A DNA stretch of 14,064 bases from Dehalococcoidia bacterium (GTDB lineage: Bacteria; Chloroflexota; Dehalococcoidia; DSTF01; JALHUB01), in contig JALHUB010000282.1 in assembly GCA_022865685.1 (NCBI GenBank), forward strand, positions 1 through 14,064, read 5' to 3'. Positions 6,339-12,157 of this stretch are shown here, piece after piece; position 1 is the stretch's first letter; the number at the start of each line of letters is the position of its first letter. Made by a program: the position numbers and the translations under genes. The notes beneath the pieces were generated by a model that had not been told where the DNA came from, did not search any database, and saw nothing but the letters and a program-made list of their open reading frames with translations.

Positions 6339-8255
6339 ATGGCGAACATCGCGACATTTGAGAAGGGCACGTCCCAGCTCCTCATGGGCAACGAGGCGAT
6401 AGCCCGGGGCGCGCTGGAGGCGGGCATCGGCTTTGCGGCTGCCTACCCGGGCACCCCATCGTCGGAGATCATCGGCTCCCTCGCCGAGGTCGCAAAGGAC
6501 GCCGGCATCTACGTCGAGTGGTCGATCAACGAGAAGGTCGCCCTCGAAGCCGCCGCCGCGGCCGCCTTCGCCGGCGTGCGGTCGATCGTCGCCATGAAGC
6601 AAAACGGCCTGAGCGTCGCTCTCGATTACCTGATGGGCTTGGCTCTAACCGGCACCCGGGCGGGCATCGTCCTCGTCACCTGCGACGACCCGGGCGCCCT
6701 CTCCAGCACCGAGGAAGAGGACTCGCGCATCGTCGCCAAGTGGGCCTGCCTGCCGCTGCTGGAGCCGGGCACCTTCCAGGAAGAGAAGGACATGACCCGC
6801 TGGGCCTACGACCTGTCCGAGGAGCTGAAGAGCGTCGTGCTCATTCGCGGCGTCACGCGCACGTCGCACGCCCGCGGCGACGTCGAAGTAGGTGAGCGCG
6901 TTCCGCCGCTGCGCCAGGCGAAGTTCGAGCCGTCGAACCCTCTGGAGTTCACCTCCCTGCCGGCGCCGTTCAAACACCTGGCGGCAAACCAGAAGATAGA
7001 CAAGGCGCGCGAGATCTTCGAAAGCTCGCCCTTCAACTGGTACCAGGGCCCGGACAAGCCCGACCTCCTGATCGTCACCTGCGGCAGCGGCTGGTTCTAC
7101 TCGCTGGAGGCGGTGACGGCGCTAGAGCTGGAAAAGAGCGTCGGCATCCTCAAGCTGGGCACCACCTGGCCGCTACCCGAAAAGCTCGTCCGCGAGCACC
7201 TATCGCTGGCCGAAGAGGTGCTGGTCGTCGAGGAGATCGACCCCTTCCTCGAGGGCAACCTGAAGGAGCTGGTGGGCGAGGACCCGTCGGCCGTCGGCCC
7301 GATCAAGTTCTACGGCAAGCGCAGCGGCCACATTCCCGTCGCCGGCGAGATCAACCCCGACATCGTCACGGCGGCGCTGGCGCGCATCCTCGACATCGAG
7401 CACCGCCCGGTGCAGCCGCAGTACTCGCAGAAGGCGCTGGCGCTGACGTCGCAGTTCACGCACGGGCGCATGGTCGGCTTTTGCGCCGGCTGCCCGCATC
7501 GCGCTACGTTCTGGTCGATCAAGAACGCTATCAAGCTCGACGGACGCAACGGCTTCGTCAGCGGCGACATCGGCTGCTACTCGATGGCCGTCGGTCCCGC
7601 CGGCTACTGGCAGATCAAGACGATGCAGTCGATGGGATCGGGCACGGGCATGGCCTGCGGCTTCGGCAAGCTCGCCGAGTTCGGCTTCACGCAGCCCGTC
7701 ATCGCCGTCTGCGGCGACTCCACGTTCTACCATGCGACGATCCCGGCGATCATCAGCGGCATCTACAATCGCGCGAACTTCACGCTCCTCGTCCTCGACA
7801 ACAGCGCCACCGCGATGACCGGCTTCCAGCCTCATCCGGGCACGGGGCGCAGCGCCATGGGTGAACCTGCACCTACTGTCGACATTCCGACCCTTTGCCG
7901 CGCGCTCGGCGTCCGCGTCGAAGAGACGGACCCGTTCGACCTGACGGGCACCACGGACAAGCTGCTCGACCTCATGCGGGACGACGGCGGCGTGCGGGTA
8001 ATGGTCGTCAAGCGCGAGTGCGCGCTCGTCCGCGCCCGCAGAGAGAAGCCCGCCTACAAGATGCGCATCGACGTCGAACGCTGCCTCGGCGAGAGCTGCG
8101 GCTGCTCGCGCCTGTGCAGTCGCGTCTTCCAGTGCCCGGCGCTGATGTGGGACGCGGAGAAGGGCGTCGCCGCCATCGACTCCGTGCTCTGCGCCGGCTG
8201 CGGCGTCTGCGCCGACATCTGCCCGTCGGGGGCGATAATCAGAGAGACGGCGTGA
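6339..8255 (+). CDS. iorA: indolepyruvate:ferredoxin oxidoreductase-type enzyme, alpha subunit
   Basis: A 638-residue catalytic subunit of a thiamine-diphosphate enzyme. It converts 2-oxoacids (indolepyruvate and other arylpyruvates in studied members) plus CoA to acyl-CoA, CO2 and reduced ferredoxin. The start is ATG 6339 with GAGAGGA eight bases upstream. Longer in-frame starts back to 6069 lie inside the FrhB-like gene. The pyrimidine-binding half shows YPGTPSSEI and the conserved Glu in INEKVALEAA. The pyrophosphate half has GDS (459-461), 26 residues, then Asn488, the ThDP/Mg motif, followed by the family signature TAMTGFQPHPGTG. The C-terminus holds CAGCGVCADICP (Cys618, 621, 624, 628). 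It is preceded by an atypical group: Cys582, 587, 589, 593 and 599, ending CP. The exact 2-oxoacid is not determined by these motifs. The stop is one base before iorB. Confidence 0.9.
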   Translation: MANIATFEKGTSQLLMGNEAIARGALEAGIGFAAAYPGTPSSEIIGSLAEVAKDAGIYVEWSINEKVALEAAAAAAFAGVRSIVAMKQNGLSVALDYLMGLALTGTRAGIVLVTCDDPGALSSTEEEDSRIVAKWACLPLLEPGTFQEEKDMTRWAYDLSEELKSVVLIRGVTRTSHARGDVEVGERVPPLRQAKFEPSNPLEFTSLPAPFKHLAANQKIDKAREIFESSPFNWYQGPDKPDLLIVTCGSGWFYSLEAVTALELEKSVGILKLGTTWPLPEKLVREHLSLAEEVLVVEEIDPFLEGNLKELVGEDPSAVGPIKFYGKRSGHIPVAGEINPDIVTAALARILDIEHRPVQPQYSQKALALTSQFTHGRMVGFCAGCPHRATFWSIKNAIKLDGRNGFVSGDIGCYSMAVGPAGYWQIKTMQSMGSGTGMACGFGKLAEFGFTQPVIAVCGDSTFYHATIPAIISGIYNRANFTLLVLDNSATAMTGFQPHPGTGRSAMGEPAPTVDIPTLCRALGVRVEETDPFDLTGTTDKLLDLMRDDGGVRVMVVKRECALVRARREKPAYKMRIDVERCLGESCGCSRLCSRVFQCPALMWDAEKGVAAIDSVLCAGCGVCADICPSGAIIRETA

Positions 8256-8256
8256 G

Positions 8257-8871
8257 ATGAGCGAGAAAGAGCCTCTTAACATAATCATCACCGGCGTCGG
8301 CGGCCAGGGGAACGTGCTCTTGTCGCAACTCGTCGGCAGGGTGCTCGTCCGCGGCGGCTTCCACGCGACCATCGGCGAGACGTACGGCGCCTCTCAGCGC
8401 GGCGGCGCCGTGATGAGCCACCTGCGCGTCTCCCGCAAGATGCAGTACGGCCCGCTTATCGGCGAAGGGCATGCGGACGTCATCGTCGGCCTCGAGCCGC
8501 TGGAGACGCTGCGCGTCATCGCCCAGTACGGCAACCCGGGCGTCGCCGTCATCACCAACTCGCGGCCCGTTTTCCCGCAGGCCGTGACCAGCGGCGGCGC
8601 GAAGTACCCGACGAGAGATGAAGTCGCGACGACACTGAAGGACCTATCGAGGCGCTCCTGGGTCGTCGACGCCACCGACATCGCCCTCGAGCTGGGGCCG
8701 CCCATCCTCGCGAACATCGTCATGATGGGCACGCTCGTGGGCAGCGGGCTGCTGCCGCTCGGCGCGGAGCCGTTCGAAGCGGAGCTGCGGGAGAGCCTGC
8801 CCGCCGACCGCCTGGAGATGAACCTCGAGGCGTTCCGTCGCGGCATCGCCGAAGTCGCGCGAACCGCCTGA
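8257..8871 (+). CDS. iorB: indolepyruvate:ferredoxin oxidoreductase-type enzyme, beta subunit
   Basis: This 204-residue partner of IorA belongs to the pyruvate/ketoisovalerate oxidoreductase gamma-domain family. The glycine-rich ITGVGGQGNVLLSQLVG opens the protein (residues 11-27). ETYGASQRGGAVMSHLR (about 41-57) is the other family signature. Length is usual for IorB. It begins one base after the iorA stop, with GAGAGA inside the iorA end as its ribosome binding site, so the two are surely co-translated at close ratio. The domain helps form the ThDP site and CoA binding in the assembled enzyme. Downstream comes a hairpin cluster rather than a clean terminator. Confidence 0.92.
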   Translation: MSEKEPLNIIITGVGGQGNVLLSQLVGRVLVRGGFHATIGETYGASQRGGAVMSHLRVSRKMQYGPLIGEGHADVIVGLEPLETLRVIAQYGNPGVAVITNSRPVFPQAVTSGGAKYPTRDEVATTLKDLSRRSWVVDATDIALELGPPILANIVMMGTLVGSGLLPLGAEPFEAELRESLPADRLEMNLEAFRRGIAEVARTA

Positions 8872-8915
8872 GGGTGGCGCTTCCCTCCATCCGTGCATCG
8901 ACAGCCGGTAGGCGG

Positions 8916-8930
8916 GCGCGATTACCGCGC
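8916..8930. repeat. short inverted repeat at the start of the hairpin cluster
   Basis: GCGCG (8916-8920), loop ATTAC, CGCGC (8926-8930). The stem is only five pairs, and I list it because it adjoins three stronger palindromes. Alone it could be chance in this GC-rich sequence. Confidence 0.35.
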
Positions 8931-8937
8931 TCTCGGT

Positions 8938-8964
8938 GCCCGATGGGCGGGCTGCCCATCGGGC
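8938..8964. repeat. 11-base-pair perfect palindrome
   Basis: GCCCGATGGGC (8938-8948), loop GGGCT, GCCCATCGGGC (8954-8964). It lies 66 bases after the iorB stop and could slow or end transcription or protect the 3' end of the operon mRNA. No T-run follows. The right arm and its flank (8950-8970) resemble 11619-11638. Confidence 0.75.
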
Positions 8965-9002
8965 CCTGCGCACCACGCCCTGTAGCGCTCCATCGCTTCG
9001 AC

Positions 9003-9024
9003 GCCGAGGCTGGAAAGCCTCGGC
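9003..9024. repeat. 9-base-pair palindrome with GGAA (GNRA) loop
   Basis: GCCGAGGCT (9003-9011), loop GGAA, AGCCTCGGC (9016-9024), followed by TACGGG. A GNRA loop would make the RNA form especially stable. The tail CGGCTACGGG (9021-9030) recurs at 11647-11656. Confidence 0.75.
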
Positions 9025-9036
9025 TACGGGATCGAT

Positions 9037-9065
9037 TGTAGGGGCGCACGGCTGTGCGCCCCTAC
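9037..9065. repeat. 12-base-pair TGTAGGGG-headed palindromic element
   Basis: GTAGGGGCGCAC (9038-9049), loop GGCT, GTGCGCCCCTAC (9054-9065), a perfect 12-base-pair stem. It shares the head TGTAGGGG with the element at 5094-5118, with different arms below it. This is how a family of interspersed palindromes, kept by folding rather than exact sequence, would look. It lies just upstream of the CoA-transferase promoter. Confidence 0.8.
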
Positions 9066-9084
9066 GCGGACCGCCGCATCCCCG

Positions 9085-9115
9085 TTGGCGCTCATTCCGG
9101 CGGCCATTGTATGAT
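9085..9115 (+). promoter_or_regulatory. candidate promoter for the CoA-transferase pair
   Basis: TTGGCG (9085-9090), 19-base spacer, TATGAT (9110-9115, 5 of 6). This would start RNA near 9122, leaving a short leader with GAAAGGAA before the TTG start at 9148. With the hairpin cluster upstream, it suggests the CoA-transferase pair is its own transcription unit, although read-through from iorB is possible. Confidence 0.5.
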
Positions 9116-9147
9116 CCCCTCGATTTCGATTCGAAAGGAATCCACCG

Positions 9148-10371
9148 TTGGCAGCGGCAGCCTTCGAGGGCGTCAAGGTCGTCGAGTTCGCCGGCATGGT
9201 GTCGGGCCCCTACTGCGGCAAGCTCCTCGCCGACATGGGCGCCGACGTCATCAAGGTCGAAGAACCGCCCGACGGCGACCCGGCCCGCAAGCGCGGCCCC
9301 TTCCCCGACGATGAGCCACACCCCGAGCGCAGCGGCCTCTTCCTCTATCTGAACACCAATAAGCGCAGCCTCGCGCTCGATACCGCGAAGCCCGGCGGCC
9401 GCGAAGCCCTCGCCCGCCTCATCGATTGGGCCGACGTCCTCATCGATAACCACGCGCCCGTGACGCTCGATGGGCTCGGCCTCGGCTGGGAGATGCTGCA
9501 CGAGCGCAATCACGGCCTCTTCCTCACATCCATTACGCCCTACGGACGCACCGGCCCGCGCGCCGCCTGCAAGGGCACTGACATGACCGGCTATCACGCC
9601 GGCGGCCTCGGCACCCTGCTGCCGCCGCGTTCGACCGACGTCAGCCGCGCCCCCGTGAAGGCCGGCGGCTACCCGACCGGCTATCACGCGGGCCTCACCG
9701 CCGCTCTTGCCACCGCTGCCGCCCTCTTCGGTCGCCGCGAGGGCGACGGCTGCCTCATCGACGTCTCGGAGCAGGAGAGCATCCTCTCCCTTGTCCGCGG
9801 CTTCGTCGCCCAGACGGTGCATCAGCGCGTCACCTGGAGTCGCGTCCCCGACCGGCCGCCCGCCTTTGGCCGCATGGAGTGCAGCGACGGCTATGTCGTC
9901 TCCCACCTCGTCGAAGACCACCACTGGCGCGGCCTCGTCGAGCTGATGGGCAACCCGGACTGGGCTTCCGGCGAAGAATGGAAGGACTACGCCTACCGTT
10001 GCGGCCACCTCTTCGAGATCGGGCACAAGATCGACGACTGGGCGCGCCGGCAGAAGAAGGAGGACTTCCACCACAAGGGCGCCGCCAGGGGCTTCGCCGT
10101 CGGCTCCGTCTACAACGCCGAAGAGGTACTCAACTACCGCCAGTACCGCGCGCGCGACTACTTCGTCGAAATAGAGCACCCCGAGGCCGGCACACTCCGC
10201 CACGCCGGCTGGCCCTACAAGATGTCGGCGTCGCCGCCGCGCATCCAGCGTCCCGCCCCGCTCCTCGGCGAGAACAGCGCGGAGGTTCTGCGCGACCTTC
10301 TCGGCTACTCCGACGACGACTACCGCCGCCTCCGCCGCTCCGGCGCAGTCTGGAAGGAGGGGCCGGCGTGA
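9148..10371 (+). CDS. CaiB/BaiF (class III) CoA-transferase family subunit lacking the catalytic aspartate
   Basis: A 407-residue class III CoA-transferase fold. The start is TTG 9148, with AAGGA eight bases upstream and the conserved FEGVKVVEFAGMVSGPYCGKLLADMGADVIKVE directly after it. Other family marks are the NKRSLALD segment, DVLIDNHAP, TSITPYGRTGP and the C-terminal DYFVEIEHPEAG. Active members move CoA between carboxylic acids through an aspartyl-CoA anhydride. The expected Asp, 13 positions before the conserved A-A-L, is Gly178 (GGC at 9679-9681) in PTGYHAGL. A TGYHAG hexapeptide also occurs 30 residues earlier, coded by an identical 15-base stretch. The gene overlaps the next CoA-transferase by four bases. 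I infer it is the non-catalytic half of a heteromer. The region around 280-310, between the two halves of the fold, is rich in charged residues. Confidence 0.9.
   Translation: MAAAAFEGVKVVEFAGMVSGPYCGKLLADMGADVIKVEEPPDGDPARKRGPFPDDEPHPERSGLFLYLNTNKRSLALDTAKPGGREALARLIDWADVLIDNHAPVTLDGLGLGWEMLHERNHGLFLTSITPYGRTGPRAACKGTDMTGYHAGGLGTLLPPRSTDVSRAPVKAGGYPTGYHAGLTAALATAAALFGRREGDGCLIDVSEQESILSLVRGFVAQTVHQRVTWSRVPDRPPAFGRMECSDGYVVSHLVEDHHWRGLVELMGNPDWASGEEWKDYAYRCGHLFEIGHKIDDWARRQKKEDFHHKGAARGFAVGSVYNAEEVLNYRQYRARDYFVEIEHPEAGTLRHAGWPYKMSASPPRIQRPAPLLGENSAEVLRDLLGYSDDDYRRLRRSGAVWKEGPA
9585..9689 (+). repeat. 15-base direct repeat coding TGYHAG twice
   Basis: GACCGGCTATCACGC occurs at 9585-9599 and again at 9675-9689, exactly 90 bases apart and in frame. 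The second copy covers the position where the catalytic Asp would be. Chance codon reuse for two related loops is possible, but so is a small in-frame copying event. Confidence 0.7.
10354..10360 (+). promoter_or_regulatory. ribosome binding site for the second CoA-transferase
   Basis: AAGGAGG inside the end of the upstream gene, seven bases before GTG 10368. It decides the GTG start and supports coupled translation of the pair. Confidence 0.75.
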
Positions 10372-11609
10372 CCCGAAGGCCTCGCCGCCGCGCGTTGCCG
10401 CTGGAGGGCGTCCGTGTGGTCGATATGACCTGGGTGTGGGCGGGACCCTGCGCCTGCATGTTCCTCGCCATGCTCGGCGGCGAAGTGATCAAGGTCGAGA
10501 GCCGCGACCGGCTCGATTTCTTCCGCCGCTACGTCATCTGGTCGCTCGCCGACGCCGCGCCTACGGAGCTCTCGACGGACGGATCGATGATGTTCCTCTC
10601 TGCCAACCTGAACAAGTTGGGCGTTACCCTCACCCTGGGACGGCCGGAGGGCAAAGACCTGCTGAAGCAGCTCATCGCCGTCAGTGACGTCGTCGTCGAG
10701 AACATGCGGCCCGGCGCCATGCCCCGAATGGGCCTCGGCTACGAAGACCTGCGCCGCGTCAACCCCGCTATTATCATGCTCTCCTCCAGCGCCCGCGGCG
10801 GCAGCGGCCCGGAAAGCCGGTACGCCGGCTATGCCGCCGTCAATCACGCCATCGGCGGCGCGGCCCACATCACCGGCTATCCCGACGGCCCTCCCGGCTA
10901 CGCCCTCGGCGACGTCGACCTCATGAACGCGACGACCTCCGCCTTCGCCATCGTCGCCGCTCTCCGCTACCGTGACCTGACCGGCGAGGGCCAGTTCATC
11001 GACTACTCGCAGTCCGAAGGCGTGACCTCGCTCATCGGCGAGGTGCTCCTGGAGTACCAGATGACCGGCCGCATACCCGGTCGCAAGGGCAACAGCGACG
11101 AGCTCATGGCGCCGCACAGCGTCTACCCCTGCTGGGGCGTCGACCGCTGGCTCGCCATCGCCGTCGAGACCGACGACGAGTTTGCAGCGCTCTGCGGCCT
11201 CATGGAGATGCCGGAGCTGGCAACCGATCCGCGCTTCGCCACGGCCGCCGCCCGCAAGCGCAACGAGGCGGCGCTCGACGAGACCATCGCCGGCTGGACG
11301 CGGCAGCAAGACCGCGACTACGTGGCCAACCGCCTCTGCACCGCCGGCGTCGCCGCGGCACCGTCGCGCGATGCCCAGGACCTGTTCCGCGACCCGCACC
11401 TGCGCGCACGGGACGTCTTCGTGGAGGTCGAGCACCCGGAGGGCGGGTCGCATGACGTCGTCGGCCTGCCGTGGAAGATGTCCGACTGTGAGCCGGCCAT
11501 CAGGCGGGCGCCGCGCCTCGGCGAGCACAACGACTACGTCTTCCGCGACGTACTCGGCCTGGAGCCGGCGGAGATCGAGAGACTGCGCCGCGAGGGTGTC
11601 ATCGAATAG
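10368..11609 (+). CDS. CaiB/BaiF (class III) CoA-transferase family subunit with catalytic Asp184
   Basis: This 413-residue protein starts at GTG 10368 inside a GTGA overlap with the preceding gene. The family N-terminus LEGVRVVDMTWVWAGPCACMFLAMLGGEVIKVES begins at residue 12. NLNKLGVTLTL, DVVVENMRPG and LSSSARGGSGP follow. Counting back 13 positions from the conserved A-A-L ahead of TGEGQ gives Asp184 in GDVDLMN (GAC 10917-10919), the likely nucleophile; Asp182 is the fallback. The C-terminal domain has DPHLRARDVFVEVEHPEGG. The N-terminal TRRPRRRALP tail is basic and unusual. With the upstream paralogue it probably forms a two-subunit transferase, as in succinyl-CoA:benzylsuccinate CoA-transferase (BbsE/BbsF). 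The acid substrates cannot be told from sequence. Proximity to iorAB makes aryl or branched acids plausible. Confidence 0.92.
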   Translation: MTRRPRRRALPLEGVRVVDMTWVWAGPCACMFLAMLGGEVIKVESRDRLDFFRRYVIWSLADAAPTELSTDGSMMFLSANLNKLGVTLTLGRPEGKDLLKQLIAVSDVVVENMRPGAMPRMGLGYEDLRRVNPAIIMLSSSARGGSGPESRYAGYAAVNHAIGGAAHITGYPDGPPGYALGDVDLMNATTSAFAIVAALRYRDLTGEGQFIDYSQSEGVTSLIGEVLLEYQMTGRIPGRKGNSDELMAPHSVYPCWGVDRWLAIAVETDDEFAALCGLMEMPELATDPRFATAAARKRNEAALDETIAGWTRQQDRDYVANRLCTAGVAAAPSRDAQDLFRDPHLRARDVFVEVEHPEGGSHDVVGLPWKMSDCEPAIRRAPRLGEHNDYVFRDVLGLEPAEIERLRREGVIE

Positions 11610-11677
11610 AGCGTGCGCGGCTGCCGATCGGCCGTGCGAGTCGCAGCGGCTACGGGTGTGCCGTGCGGGTGGACTTC
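11610..11677. repeat. decayed copy of the palindromic-element region, in a convergent gap
   Basis: The 68 bases between the convergent CoA-transferase and zinc-ribbon genes hold GGCTGCCGATCGGCCGTGCG (11619-11638), resembling 8950-8970. CGGCTACGGG (11647-11656) also appears identically at 9021-9030. The order of the two pieces is the same as in the cluster before 9065. No terminator-like T-run is seen. Confidence 0.45.
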
Positions 11678-11989
11678 TTAGACCTGCTGGCTTTGGCTGT
11701 CCGAGCCACGGACCATATAGCAGTCGCGGCAGTACACGGGCCTGCCTTCCTTCGGCTCGAAGGGGATCTGGGTCTCCTTGCCGCAGGCGGCGCAGGTCGC
11801 CGGGTACATCGCGCGGATTCGGACTGAGCTGCCGCCGGCCGCGCGCTCACTCCGTCGCGCCGCTCGACACGACGGGCAGCGCTTGGGCTCCGTATAAGAC
11901 CTGCTCGCGAAAAACTCCTGCTCCTCCGCTGAGAAACCGAACTCAGCGCCACAACCCTGGCATGTCAGGATCTTCTCTTCGAACGGCAC
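11678..11989 (-). CDS. small two-part zinc-ribbon protein
   Basis: A 103-residue soluble protein with four CxxC pairs in two units. The first is Cys10/13 and Cys38/41, in the pattern CQGCGAEFGFSAEEQEFF...PKRCPSCRAARR, a known 'probable zinc-binding' domain. The second is Cys66/69 and Cys87/90, within CAACGKETQIPFEP...RPVYCRDCY. Each unit should hold one zinc ion. The start is GTG at 11989, with AAGGAGG (minus strand, 12001-11995) five bases upstream; no ATG fits the conserved start. Small proteins of this type are common in Chloroflexota and related bacteria but have no established role. Nucleic-acid or protein binding is the usual guess. It reads in the same direction as the Agl23-like gene, 168 bases downstream of its stop, and convergent with the CoA-transferases. 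Confidence 0.85.
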   Translation of the reverse strand: MPFEEKILTCQGCGAEFGFSAEEQEFFASRSYTEPKRCPSCRAARRSERAAGGSSVRIRAMYPATCAACGKETQIPFEPKEGRPVYCRDCYMVRGSDSQSQQV

Positions 11990-11994
11990 GGTGA

Positions 11995-12001
11995 CCTCCT
12001 T
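11995..12001 (-). promoter_or_regulatory. ribosome binding site for the zinc-ribbon gene
   Basis: AAGGAGG on the minus strand, five bases from the GTG at 11989. It is an ideal anti-16S match and supports the non-ATG start. Confidence 0.8.
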
Positions 12002-12157
12002 GCGAAACCCGGCGCAGTTCGGTCATCGGCCTACCCCGCGAGGCGCCGAGGCCAAACGGCAGCCCCATTTATGTTTAGACGACGACAGACTAGGACATGG
12101 AGAGAGATATTGCAAGTGGAGACCGACTCGTGTCGGAATCTGACCTTCGAAGACTAG

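Noticed and set aside
8916..9065. CRISPR array
   Set aside because: The palindromes differ from each other in sequence and spacing, and there are no repeat-spacer units or cas genes.
8644..10203. 519-codon open frame on the minus strand
   Set aside because: It lies antisense to iorB and the first CoA-transferase, has low-complexity Ala/Val/Gly/Glu content and no recognisable motif, while the plus-strand genes carry clear family signatures. It is a GC-rich shadow frame.
10320..11528. 402-codon minus-strand open frame across the second CoA-transferase
   Set aside because: No family resemblance, biased composition, antisense to a clear gene.
12123..12136. Minus-strand terminator hairpin (CCGAC/GTCGG) after the Agl23-like gene
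   Set aside because: Five-pair stem and no T-run on the minus strand. The gap 11990-12157 otherwise shows only the zinc-ribbon ribosome binding site.
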